A stretch of 6,658 nt of DNA, from positions 1 to 6,658 of the forward strand of contig SUUF01000023.1 in the NCBI GenBank assembly GCA_015062635.1, in the 5' to 3' direction. The position numbers were made by a program, and so were the translations under genes. Below the pieces are notes generated by a model. That model was not told where the DNA came from. It saw only the letters and a program-made list of their open reading frames with translations, and did no database searches. The stretch comes from Coriobacteriaceae bacterium (lineage in GTDB: Bacteria > Actinomycetota > Coriobacteriia > Coriobacteriales > Eggerthellaceae). Shown here in pieces: positions 1-6,638 of the stretch (position 1 is the stretch's first letter; every line of letters begins with the position of its first letter).

Positions 1-386
1 GGGTCCCACGCCGTGTAGCCGCGGGCCTCGAACGTGGCGCGGATGCCGCCCGATGGGAAGCTCGACGCATCGGGTTCGCCTTGGATGAGTTCCTTGCCCG
101 AAAACGTCATGATGGCCCGCCCGTTGGCCTGCGGATTGATGAACGCATCGTGCTTTTCAGACGTGATGCCCGAAAGCGGCTGGAACCAATGCGTGTAGTG
201 CGTGGCTCCATGGGCGACCGCCCATTCCTTCATCGCGTGCGCGACGACGTTCGCCACCTCGAGGTCAAGGGGCTTTCCCTCCTTGATCGTCTTCGACAGC
301 GTCTTATATGTACCCGACGGCAGCATTTCCTGCATCGTATGGTCGTTGAATACGAGCATGCCGTATTCTTCGGCAATCCGTCCCAT
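1..386 (-). CDS. glnN: Glutamine synthetase type III, N-terminal part (3' end beyond window)
   Basis: Cytoplasmic ATP-dependent ligase that makes glutamine from glutamate and ammonia. The first 128 codons are present, read leftward from ATG at 386-384; the rest of a protein usually around 700 residues lies outside the window. The start MGRIAEEYGMLVFND, then GATHYTHWFQPLSGITSEKH (about residues 61-80), FSGKELIQGEPDASSFPSGG and RATFEARGYTAWDP at the edge are signature stretches of the GS III (GlnN) family, which is distinct from the GlnA types I and II. The start fits the family's N-terminus and has an AAAGGA ribosome binding site 8 nt upstream. The gene diverges from purF across 199 nt, so glutamine supply sits beside two glutamine-consuming enzymes; a shared control region is possible (inference). 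No frameshift is visible. Identification is from recalled family sequences. Confidence 0.94.
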   Translation of the reverse strand, partial: MGRIAEEYGMLVFNDHTMQEMLPSGTYKTLSKTIKEGKPLDLEVANVVAHAMKEWAVAHGATHYTHWFQPLSGITSEKHDAFINPQANGRAIMTFSGKELIQGEPDASSFPSGGIRATFEARGYTAWD

Positions 387-394
387 GGCGTTCG

Positions 395-400
395 TCCTTT
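395..400 (-). promoter_or_regulatory. Ribosome binding site of glnN
   Basis: AAAGGA on the minus strand ends 8 nt before the ATG at 386. The frame stays open some way upstream, so this site, together with the family-typical N-terminus, decides the start. Confidence 0.65.
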
Positions 401-469
401 CCTTGGTTGCACAATCGGACCATCTCGACGATACGGCGAGTATGTTTCGTGTGTTTTTCCTCTTCAGCT

Positions 470-519
470 CGAAACGTCGTATTAACGATGCCGAAACGTT
501 GCCGCAATACGCCAAACGC
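470..519. promoter_or_regulatory. Possible operator: phased CGAAACGT-like direct repeats
   Basis: CGAAACGT occurs at 470-477 and again at 492-499, 22 bp apart. A weaker copy, CCAAACGC, follows at 512-519, 20 bp further on. The spacing is close to two helical turns, so a protein could contact one DNA face repeatedly. The repeats lie between the two divergent starts, and an imperfect palindrome (TCGT-ATTA-ACGA, 477-488) lies between the first two. I cannot name a regulator. An 8-mer repeated once is only modest evidence, and chance remains quite possible. Confidence 0.25.
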
Positions 520-554
520 AGAATATGCAAGGAAGCAAATGAGCGGGGAAACAA

Positions 555-569
555 GCCGCGAAACGCGGC
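555..569 (+). promoter_or_regulatory. Small GC hairpin in the purF leader
   Basis: GCCGCG, loop AAA, CGCGGC: a perfect 6-bp stem ending 8 nt before the purF Shine-Dalgarno sequence. No U-tract follows, so it is not an intrinsic terminator. If the purF transcript starts upstream of it, it could affect ribosome access or mRNA stability. In GC-rich DNA a stem this size may be accidental. Confidence 0.25.
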
Positions 570-577
570 GCGAGAAC

Positions 578-583
578 GAGGTG
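578..583 (+). promoter_or_regulatory. Ribosome binding site of purF
   Basis: GAGGTG, complementary to the 3' part of the anti-Shine-Dalgarno sequence, ends 2 nt before ATG 586. It supports this start over the in-frame ATG at 202, which would add 128 non-homologous residues overlapping glnN. Confidence 0.6.
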
Positions 584-585
584 CG

Positions 586-2079
586 ATGGCGACGAACGTG
601 TTTCCGGAAGAGCGACCCGACCGGCTGGAGGAGGCATGCGCCGTATTCGGCGTGTATGCTCCGGGTGAAGATGTGGCTCGTTTGACCTGTTTCGGCTTGC
701 AGGCATTGCAGCACCGCGGACAAGAAAGCGCCGGCATCGCCGTCGGCGACGGCGAGACTATCCTCATCCACAAAGATCTCGGCCTCGTCGACCAGGTATT
801 CGACGAGGAGACCCTTTCGCATCTGGCGGGCGATATCGCCATCGGCCACACCCGGTATTCCACAGCCGGCGGCGGCGGTTGGACAGCCGCCCAGCCGCAT
901 GTTTCCGCAATCGACGACGAGCTCATCGCGTTGGCCCATAACGGAACGCTCGTCGACACGAAACCGCAGCGGGCATGGCTCGCAAACGAGGGAGTGCAAC
1001 TATACAGCCACACTGACAGCGAGGTGGCAGCGCGCACCATCGGCGTCGACACCCGCCGCACCGGCCATATCCGCAGCGGCATCCGCCTGATGATGCAGCA
1101 GCTGCACGGCGCCTACGCCATCGTCCTCGTCACGCCCACGGCGCTGTATGCGTTTCGCGACCCGAACGGCATCAGGCCGCTTTCGCTGGGCCGGCTTCCC
1201 GGCAATCGCGGGTGGGTCGTGGCAAGCGAAACCTGCGGGCTCGACGCCATCGGAGCCGATTTCGTGCGCGACATCGAGCCGGGCGAAATCCTGAAGGTGA
1301 GCGCCGACGGCGTGGAATCGGAGCAGGGCGTTGCACCGAGCCGGCGGGCGAGCTGCATCTTCGAATATGTGTACTTCGCGCGCCCCGACAGCATAATCGA
1401 CGGCGAGGTGGTATATCACGCGCGCCGCCGCATGGGACGCATACTCGCCGGCGAAGCCCCGGCAGATGCCGACCTCGTTCTCGGCGTGCCCGATTCCGGC
1501 ATTCCCCCCGCCATCGGCTACGCGGAACGCAGCGGCATCCCCTACGCCGATGCCATCGTGAAGAACCGCTACGTCGGGCGCACCTTCATCCAGCCGACGC
1601 AGGAAATGCGCCAGATGGGCATCCGCATCAAGCTGAACCCCCTGCCCTCGCTCATCCGCGGGAAGCGGCTCGTGGTCATCGACGACTCCATCGTGCGCGG
1701 CAACACCTCGAAACGCCTGGTGGCGATGCTGCGCGCGGCGGGAGCAGCCGAGGTGCATTTGCGCATCGTGAGCCCCGAGGTGCTGTGGCCGTGCTTCTAT
1801 GGCATCGACACCGACACGCAAGACCAGCTGATTTCCGCCAACATGACCCACGATGACGTATGCACGTACATCGGTTGCGATTCGCTCGCGTTCATCAGCC
1901 TCGCCGGACTGCATCGCGCGGTTCGTGCCGACCATGCCGGCTTCTGCGATGCCTGCTTCAGCGGCGACTATCCCACGCCTATCCCCGAATCGCTGAAACG
2001 GAAGGGCTTCCTGCCTGGGAATGAGTCGGAGGACGTTCCTTCGACTCATTTTGCATCCGCCACCCACGCGAAGGAGTAA
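586..2079 (+). CDS. purF: Amidophosphoribosyltransferase (glutamine PRPP amidotransferase)
   Basis: Catalyses PRPP + glutamine to 5-phosphoribosylamine + glutamate, the first committed step of purine synthesis, in the cytoplasm. The protein has 497 residues. An N-terminal Ntn-type glutaminase domain has the nucleophile Cys18 in EEACAVFGVY, preceded by a 17-residue segment presumably removed by self-processing, as known for B. subtilis PurF. HRGQESAGIA, HTRYSTAGG (Arg90) and LAHNGT (Asn119-Gly120) line the glutamine site. The phosphoribosyltransferase domain carries the PRPP loop VVIDDSIVRGNTS (363-375). Cys257, Cys403, Cys454 and Cys457 (CDAC) match the four [4Fe-4S] ligands of the B. subtilis-type enzyme, with the same 146-residue gap between the first two. 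This suggests an oxygen-sensitive Fe-S enzyme. The tail after FLPG contains a palindromic repeat read as NESEDVPSTH (479-488). First gene of the purF-carA-carB operon; its 3' end includes the carA ribosome binding site. Confidence 0.97.
   Translation: MATNVFPEERPDRLEEACAVFGVYAPGEDVARLTCFGLQALQHRGQESAGIAVGDGETILIHKDLGLVDQVFDEETLSHLAGDIAIGHTRYSTAGGGGWTAAQPHVSAIDDELIALAHNGTLVDTKPQRAWLANEGVQLYSHTDSEVAARTIGVDTRRTGHIRSGIRLMMQQLHGAYAIVLVTPTALYAFRDPNGIRPLSLGRLPGNRGWVVASETCGLDAIGADFVRDIEPGEILKVSADGVESEQGVAPSRRASCIFEYVYFARPDSIIDGEVVYHARRRMGRILAGEAPADADLVLGVPDSGIPPAIGYAERSGIPYADAIVKNRYVGRTFIQPTQEMRQMGIRIKLNPLPSLIRGKRLVVIDDSIVRGNTSKRLVAMLRAAGAAEVHLRIVSPEVLWPCFYGIDTDTQDQLISANMTHDDVCTYIGCDSLAFISLAGLHRAVRADHAGFCDACFSGDYPTPIPESLKRKGFLPGNESEDVPSTHFASATHAKE
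2020..2050 (+). repeat. Palindromic repeat element, copy 1, in-frame in purF
   Basis: A 31-nt inverted repeat whose arms (AATGAGTCGGAGGA and its partner ending CGACTCATT) pair over 14 positions, 13 Watson-Crick and one G-U, around loop CGT. It is translated within purF as NESEDVPSTH near the C-terminus. It shares 27 of 31 bases with copy 2 in carA, in the same orientation and codon phase. As RNA it would form a strong hairpin ending 20 nt before the carA Shine-Dalgarno sequence. Four Ts (2049-2052) follow the last paired bases, too few for a convincing terminator. The unrelated flanks of copies 1 and 2 set the element boundary at about 31 nt. Confidence 0.85.
2071..2076 (+). promoter_or_regulatory. 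carA ribosome binding site inside the end of purF
   Basis: AAGGAG lies in the last purF sense codons directly before its TAA (2077-2079), 6 nt before the carA ATG at 2083. This arrangement implies that purF and carA are co-transcribed and probably translationally coupled. Confidence 0.85.
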
Positions 2080-2082
2080 TCC

Positions 2083-3369
2083 ATGAGCGAACTTTCAAAA
2101 CGCCTGCTCGCCAACACGTCGAAGCCCGAGCCGCAGCCGGCATTGCTTGCACTCGAAGACGGCACGACGTTCACGGGAACGGCCTGCGGTGCCACCGGCG
2201 AGGTGTTCGGCGAGATTTGCTTCAACACCTCGCTCGAAGGGTATCTCGAGGTCATCACCGACCCCTCGTACGCCGGCCAGATCGTGACGATGACATATCC
2301 GCAGATTGGCAACTATGGCGTGAACCTCGACGACATCCAAGCCGCTCACCCCGCGCTGCGGGGTCTCGTCGTACGAGATTTGTGCTTCACGCCGTCGAAT
2401 TGGCGCAGCCAGCTGTCGCTTCCGGCGTATTTGCAGCAGGAAGGCGTGGTCGCCATAGAAGGCGTCGACACCCGTGCGCTCGTACGGCATGTGCGCGAGC
2501 ACGGGGCCATGAAGGCGGTCCTTTCGACCGAAGACCTCAATGCGGATAGCCTTGTCGCAAAAGCGCAGGCCAGCGCATCGATTGTCGGGCAAAACCTGGC
2601 GCAAGCCGTCTCGTGCGCCGAACCGTATTCATTCGGCACCGGCGACGCACCCGACGGGAAAGCGTTCGCGCTTTCCCCCGCCAACCCCACCCGATACCGC
2701 GTCGTCGCATACGACTGCGGCGTGAAGCGCTCGATTCTGGAGGGACTCACGCGCGTGGGCTGCGACATTCGGGTAGTGCCGTGGAACACCCCCGCCGCTG
2801 ACGTGCTTGCGATGGAACCCGATGGCGTTTTCCTTTCGAACGGCCCCGGCGACCCCGATGCCGTCGTGGAGACCTACCGCCAGGTAGAACAGCTGCTCGG
2901 GAACGTGCCCCTGTTCGGCATCTGCCTGGGACACCAGATGATCTGCAAAGCCGCGGGCGCGCAGATGGAGAAGCTGAAATACGGGCACCGTGGCGGCAAC
3001 CAACCCGTAATGAACCTCCTGACCGGCCGCGTCGAGATAACCGCCCAGAACCACGGTTTCAACCTGGTGTTCGCAAGCCTCGGCACGCCGGTGGATGAGT
3101 CGGAGGACGTCCCTTTGGCTCATTCCATCGTTCGCAATGACCGGTTCGGCCGCATACAGCTGACGCACGTGAATCTGAACGACGGCACGCCCGAGGGAAT
3201 CGCATTCCTCGACATCCCGGCGTTCTCGGTGCAGTACCACCCCGAGGCTAACCCCGGACCGACCGATGCGCACTACCTGTTCACCGCCTTCACGCGCCTG
3301 ATGGACGGACGGCCCGACTACCTGGACATCGACATCGCCCGCGACCGTTTGGCGGGTTGGAGCTTTTAG
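2083..3369 (+). CDS. carA: Carbamoyl phosphate synthetase, small (glutaminase) subunit
   Basis: Hydrolyses glutamine and channels ammonia to CarB for carbamoyl phosphate synthesis (pyrimidines, arginine). The protein has 428 residues, versus about 360-380 usually. The N-terminal CarA-specific domain begins after a leader of about 20 residues at ALLALEDGTTFTG and includes GEICFNTSLEGYLEVITDPS and the conserved GVDTRALVRHVR. The class I glutamine amidotransferase domain has NGPGDPDA, the nucleophile Cys281 in GICLGHQM, and His386 and Glu388 in QYHPEANPGP. The Cys-to-His distance is 105 residues against 84 in E. coli CarA (Cys269, His353), so a 21-residue insertion lies between QNHGF and the LTHVNLNDGT strand. 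That insertion holds the palindromic element (DESEDVPLAH, 338-347). The active site appears intact, so the loop is probably surface-exposed. The start is fixed by the ribosome binding site overlapping the purF stop; the gap to purF is 3 nt. Confidence 0.98.
   Translation: MSELSKRLLANTSKPEPQPALLALEDGTTFTGTACGATGEVFGEICFNTSLEGYLEVITDPSYAGQIVTMTYPQIGNYGVNLDDIQAAHPALRGLVVRDLCFTPSNWRSQLSLPAYLQQEGVVAIEGVDTRALVRHVREHGAMKAVLSTEDLNADSLVAKAQASASIVGQNLAQAVSCAEPYSFGTGDAPDGKAFALSPANPTRYRVVAYDCGVKRSILEGLTRVGCDIRVVPWNTPAADVLAMEPDGVFLSNGPGDPDAVVETYRQVEQLLGNVPLFGICLGHQMICKAAGAQMEKLKYGHRGGNQPVMNLLTGRVEITAQNHGFNLVFASLGTPVDESEDVPLAHSIVRNDRFGRIQLTHVNLNDGTPEGIAFLDIPAFSVQYHPEANPGPTDAHYLFTAFTRLMDGRPDYLDIDIARDRLAGWSF
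3094..3124 (+). repeat. Palindromic repeat element, copy 2, in-frame in carA
   Basis: Begins GATGAGTCGGAGGACGT and ends TTGGCTCATT; 27 of 31 bases match copy 1. Three of the four differences keep base pairing as G-U wobbles in the mRNA sense, and the fourth falls next to the loop. It is read in the same frame as copy 1, giving DESEDVPLAH, inside a 21-residue loop that E. coli CarA lacks. The rest of the insertion (ASLGTPV before, SIVRNDRFGRIQ after) is not part of the repeat. Confidence 0.85.
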
Positions 3370-3389
3370 ACGAATCGGGCAACACGAAC

Positions 3390-3395
3390 GAGGAG
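3390..3395 (+). promoter_or_regulatory. Ribosome binding site of carB
   Basis: GAGGAG, 6 nt before ATG 3402. It favours this start over the in-frame ATG at 3357, which overlaps the end of carA and has no such site or homologous N-terminus. Confidence 0.75.
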
Positions 3396-3401
3396 CACAC
3401 C

Positions 3402-6400
3402 ATGCCCAAAAGAAGTGACATCCACACGATTCTCGTCATCGGGTCGGGGCCAATCATCATCGGCCAAGCATGCGAATTCGACTATTCGGGCGCCCAAGCA
3501 TGCAAGGTCTTGCGCGAGGAGGGCTATCGCGTCGTGCTCGTGAACAGCAACCCCGCCACGATCATGACCGACCCGGGGCTTGCCGACCGCACCTACGTCG
3601 AGCCCATCACAGCCGCGTTCGTCGAGAAGGTCATCCAAGCCGAGCATCCCGAAGCCCTGCTGCCAACCCTCGGCGGTCAAACCGCGCTGAATGTCGCGGT
3701 CGAACTCGCAGAATCGGGCGTGCTCGAGCGGTATGGCGTCGAGATGATCGGCTGCTGCCTCGAAGCCATCCAGCGGGGCGAAAACCGCAAGCTCTTCAAC
3801 CATTGCATGGAGGAACTGGGCATACAGACCGCACGCTCGGGTTATGCCTACTCGGTCGAAGATGCCCTGCGCATCGTTCGGGAAATCGGATATCCCGTCG
3901 TGCTGCGACCCTCGTTCACGCTTGGCGGCGCCGGCGGCGGCATCGCGCGCGACGAGGAAAGCCTCGTACGCATCGTATCGCAGGGTATCGAGCTGTCTCC
4001 CGCCAGCGAGGTGCTCGTGGAAGAGAGCATCGAAGGCTGGAAGGAATTCGAGATGGAGGTCGTGCGCGACCACGTCGGCAACGGCATCATCGTGTGCTCC
4101 ATCGAGAACCTCGACCCGATGGGCGTGCATACCGGCGACTCGATCACGGTCGCACCCGCCCAGACCCTCTCCGACATTGAATACCAGCGCATGCGTGCGG
4201 CCTCGCTCGCCGTGCTCGAGAAGGTCGGCGTGCAAACCGGCGGCTCGAACGTCCAGTTCGCGGTGAACCCGCGCGATGGGCGCATGGTCATCATCGAGAT
4301 GAACCCGCGCGTCTCGCGTTCGTCGGCGCTCGCATCGAAGGCCACGGGATTCCCCATCGCGAAGGTGGCGGCCCGTCTGGCGGTCGGGTACACCTTGCCC
4401 GAAATCGCCAACGACATCACGAAGGTCACATCGGCGTGCTTCGAGCCGAGCATCGACTATTGCGTCGTGAAAGCCCCGCGGTTCGCCTTCGAGAAGTTCA
4501 AGGATTCCGATGACACGCTTTCCACGCGCATGAAGGCCGTGGGCGAGGTCATGGCCATTGGGCGCACGTTCGAGGAGGCGCTCGGTAAGGCGCTGCGCTC
4601 CCTCGAGAACGGGCGCGCCGGACTCGGCGTCGATGGCCACACGCGGGCTTCGGAAACCAAGGAAGGCTATGCCGCCTTACTCGAGCGGCCGACAAGCGAC
4701 CGTATCGTGTTCGTGGGCTGTGCGCTGCGCTGCGGATGGACGCCTGCCGAGGTGCACGCGATAACAGGCATCGACCGATTTTTCCTCGACCGCATGGCCG
4801 ATGTCGTCGCCGTGCAGGAGGCGCTGCGCGGCGTGCGCATTGATGACGTGGACGCCGATGCGTTCCGCGTCGCGAAGCGCTATGGGCTTTCCGACGCGCA
4901 AATCGCCTTCCTCACCCATTCCCCCGAAATCGTCGTGCGCACCCGCCGCAAGGCACTCGGCGTTGTCCCCACGTTCAAGACGGTCGACACCTGCGCCGCG
5001 GAATTCGAGAGCTCGACGGCTTATCACTACAAGACATACGAGGTCGAGTCGGAAGACATTCCCCCGGCGCATTCCCCCGCAGCTTCCAAACCCAAAGCCG
5101 TCATCCTCGGCGCCGGCCCGAATCGCATCGGACAAGGCATCGAATTCGACTATTGCTGCGTGCATGCGAGTTACGCGCTACACGAGCAGGGTTTCGAGAC
5201 CATCATGGTGAATTGCAACCCCGAGACGGTCTCAACCGACTACGACACCTCCGACAAGCTCTATTTCGAGCCCCTCACGTTCGAAGACGTGATGGACATC
5301 ATCGACGTGGAGCAGCCCGACGGCGTCGTGGCCACGCTCGGCGGCCAGACGCCGCTGAAGCTTGCCCGCCAGCTCGAGGAAGCGGGCGTTCCCCTGATGG
5401 GAACGGGGGCCGACGCCATCGACCTCGCCGAAGACCGCGACCGGTTCGCCGCCCTGCTCGATGGGATGAACATCCTGTACCCGCCCGCCGGCGATGCCTC
5501 GACTCTCGACGAGGCCGTGCGCGTGGCAAAGGGCATCGGGTTCCCGCTGCTCGTGCGTCCGAGCTACGTACTCGGCGGACGCGGCATGGCCATCGTCTAC
5601 GATGTGCCGCAACTGCGCCGTTACATGGCCGAGGCGGCGAAGATCTCGCCCGACCATCCCGTGTACCTCGACAAGTTCCTCGAATCGGCAATCGAAGTCG
5701 ACCTCGATTGCGTTTGCGACGGCGATGACGTCTACATCGGCGGCGTGATGGAGCATATCGAAGAAGCGGGCATCCATTCCGGCGATTCCGCTTGCTGCAT
5801 CCCGCCGTTCTCGCTTTCCGATTCACTCGTGGCGCAGCTGCGCGACATCGCCTGGCGCTTGGCCATCGGCATCGGCGTGCATGGCCTGCTGAATATCCAG
5901 TTCGCCGTGAAAGACCAGGTGGCCTACGTAATCGAAGCGAACCCGCGCGCAAGCCGCACCGTCCCGTTCGTCTCGAAGGCAACCGGCGTGCCGCTCGCCA
6001 AGGTTGCAGCCCGCGTGATGGCCGGCGAACAGCTTGCCAACATGGACCTTCCGCCCGACACGCGCGAACTGGGACATTGCGCGGTGAAGGAAGCCGTGAT
6101 GCCATTCGGCCGCTTCCCCGGGTCGGATGTCGTCTTGGGACCCGAGATGAAATCGACCGGCGAGGTGATGGGGATCGCCCCGACCTTCCCCGCCGCTTAC
6201 GCGAAGACGCAGCTAGCGATTTCTTACGACCTGCCTGATGCGGGTGCCGTATTCGTGAGTGTCGCCGACCGCGACAAGCGCTCGATTGTCTCGATTGCGC
6301 GCGACTTCGCGCGGCTCGGCTTCGAGGTCGTGAGCACCGGGGGCACCGCAAAGACGCTCGCCGCGTCGGGCGTGGCATGCCGGAAGGTGAACAAGATAGG

Positions 6401-6638
6401 CGTCGGGCATCCCGATATCGCCGACATGATTGCCGAAGGTGAAGTGAGATTGATGGTGAACACCCCGTTCGGCCATGGTTCACGCGGCGATGGCTACAAG
6501 TTGCGCCTGGCGGCCGTGCGCCATGGCGTGACCTACGCGACCACCATAGCCGCCGCCCAAGCCCTCGCCGCCGCGATGGAGGTCGCCCGCGCCGACGGCC
6601 TGCACATCGTCGCCCTCCAAGACCTCCCCCAATGGTGA
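3402..6638 (+). CDS. carB: Carbamoyl phosphate synthetase, large (synthetase) subunit
   Basis: Uses two ATP, bicarbonate and the ammonia from CarA to make carbamoyl phosphate. The protein has 1078 residues (E. coli 1073). The carboxyphosphate half opens with IGSGPIIIGQACEFDYSGAQ and has RPSFTLGGAGGG (Arg169) and EMNPRVSR (Glu299, Asn301, Arg303), at the same numbering as E. coli. The oligomerisation region is about 400-550. The carbamoyl phosphate half opens at about 567 with VILGAGPNRIGQGIEFDYCC and has RPSYVLGG (Arg719) and EANPRASR (Glu845), shifted by +4. The C-terminal MGS-like allosteric domain (about 948-1078) has STGGTAKTL and NTPFGHGSRGDGYKLR, the usual site for nucleotide effectors such as UMP. 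The linker between halves contains VESEDIPPAHS (548-558), resembling the repeat-encoded peptide. The gene lies 32 nt after carA, probably in one transcript. No frameshift or missing key residue was seen. Confidence 0.98.
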   Translation: MPKRSDIHTILVIGSGPIIIGQACEFDYSGAQACKVLREEGYRVVLVNSNPATIMTDPGLADRTYVEPITAAFVEKVIQAEHPEALLPTLGGQTALNVAVELAESGVLERYGVEMIGCCLEAIQRGENRKLFNHCMEELGIQTARSGYAYSVEDALRIVREIGYPVVLRPSFTLGGAGGGIARDEESLVRIVSQGIELSPASEVLVEESIEGWKEFEMEVVRDHVGNGIIVCSIENLDPMGVHTGDSITVAPAQTLSDIEYQRMRAASLAVLEKVGVQTGGSNVQFAVNPRDGRMVIIEMNPRVSRSSALASKATGFPIAKVAARLAVGYTLPEIANDITKVTSACFEPSIDYCVVKAPRFAFEKFKDSDDTLSTRMKAVGEVMAIGRTFEEALGKALRSLENGRAGLGVDGHTRASETKEGYAALLERPTSDRIVFVGCALRCGWTPAEVHAITGIDRFFLDRMADVVAVQEALRGVRIDDVDADAFRVAKRYGLSDAQIAFLTHSPEIVVRTRRKALGVVPTFKTVDTCAAEFESSTAYHYKTYEVESEDIPPAHSPAASKPKAVILGAGPNRIGQGIEFDYCCVHASYALHEQGFETIMVNCNPETVSTDYDTSDKLYFEPLTFEDVMDIIDVEQPDGVVATLGGQTPLKLARQLEEAGVPLMGTGADAIDLAEDRDRFAALLDGMNILYPPAGDASTLDEAVRVAKGIGFPLLVRPSYVLGGRGMAIVYDVPQLRRYMAEAAKISPDHPVYLDKFLESAIEVDLDCVCDGDDVYIGGVMEHIEEAGIHSGDSACCIPPFSLSDSLVAQLRDIAWRLAIGIGVHGLLNIQFAVKDQVAYVIEANPRASRTVPFVSKATGVPLAKVAARVMAGEQLANMDLPPDTRELGHCAVKEAVMPFGRFPGSDVVLGPEMKSTGEVMGIAPTFPAAYAKTQLAISYDLPDAGAVFVSVADRDKRSIVSIARDFARLGFEVVSTGGTAKTLAASGVACRKVNKIGVGHPDIADMIAEGEVRLMVNTPFGHGSRGDGYKLRLAAVRHGVTYATTIAAAQALAAAMEVARADGLHIVALQDLPQW
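5043..5073 (+). repeat. Possible diverged copy 3 of the palindromic element, in carB linker
   Basis: Matches the consensus of copies 1 and 2 at about 23 of 31 positions, with the core GAGTCGGA.GAC.TTCC retained, and is read in the same frame as VESEDIPPAH. The outer arms no longer pair well. It sits at the junction of the two synthetase halves, a naturally variable acidic linker (E. coli has EECEANPST there). CarB is only 4 residues longer than E. coli across this stretch, fewer than a clean 10-codon insertion, so convergence is a real alternative. Confidence 0.35.

Larger units (their letters stand above)
387..585. other. Divergent glnN-purF intergenic region
   Basis: This 199-nt region separates the glnN and purF start codons and must carry promoters for both, unless one lies inside a gene. 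It is locally A/T-richer than the genes around 440-540. I see no strong sigma-70 pair. Weak candidates are TATGTT (441-446) and TATTAA (about 480-485) on the plus strand, and TTGCGG-17-TAATAC on the minus strand; none is convincing. There is no recognisable purine riboswitch and no terminator hairpin with a U-tract. The region does hold CGAAACGT-type direct repeats (470-519) and a small GC hairpin (555-569), listed separately. Reading frames that cross it, including an in-frame extension of purF back to 202, look spurious because they overlap glnN and lack family similarity. Confidence 0.6.

Noticed and set aside
81..485. Plus-strand 134-codon frame overlapping glnN
   Set aside because: Antisense to the conserved GS III N-terminus; no similarity and no ribosome binding site.
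202..585. In-frame extension of purF back to an ATG at 202 (625-residue reading frame)
   Set aside because: The added 128 residues overlap glnN on the other strand, show no PurF similarity and lack a ribosome binding site; ATG 586 has GAGGTG just upstream and the right distance to the catalytic Cys.
387..585. Purine riboswitch or PyrR-type attenuator upstream of purF
   Set aside because: No purine aptamer core, no paired antiterminator/terminator stems and no U-tract could be found in the leader.
1000..2067. 355-codon open frame antisense to purF
   Set aside because: Shadow of a GC-rich gene; low-complexity Ala/His/Arg/Gly-rich translation with no recognisable domain, fully covered by a certain gene.
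2050..2082. Intrinsic terminator between purF and carA using repeat copy 1
   Set aside because: Only four Ts follow the stem and they partly belong to it; carA starts 3 nt after purF and needs read-through.
1042..2474. 14-base repeat GGCGTCGACACCCG at 1042-1055 (purF) and 2461-2474 (carA)
   Set aside because: Both encode GVDTR with preferred codons; in carA this is a conserved family motif. No palindrome and no shared flanks, so coincidence is enough.
3192..3211. Hairpin CGAGG...CCTCG in carA
   Set aside because: The sequence encodes the conserved EGIAFLD segment of CarA, has only about 7 pairs and is unrelated to the 31-nt element; most likely accidental.
3366..4640. 424-codon open frame antisense to carB
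   Set aside because: Same cause: the complement of conserved carB codons, with a biased Asp/His/Arg/Leu composition and no independent support.
5299..6483. 394-codon antisense frame, Arg/Ser-rich
   Set aside because: Arg-rich translation typical of the wrong frame in GC-rich DNA; it lies across the conserved second half of carB.
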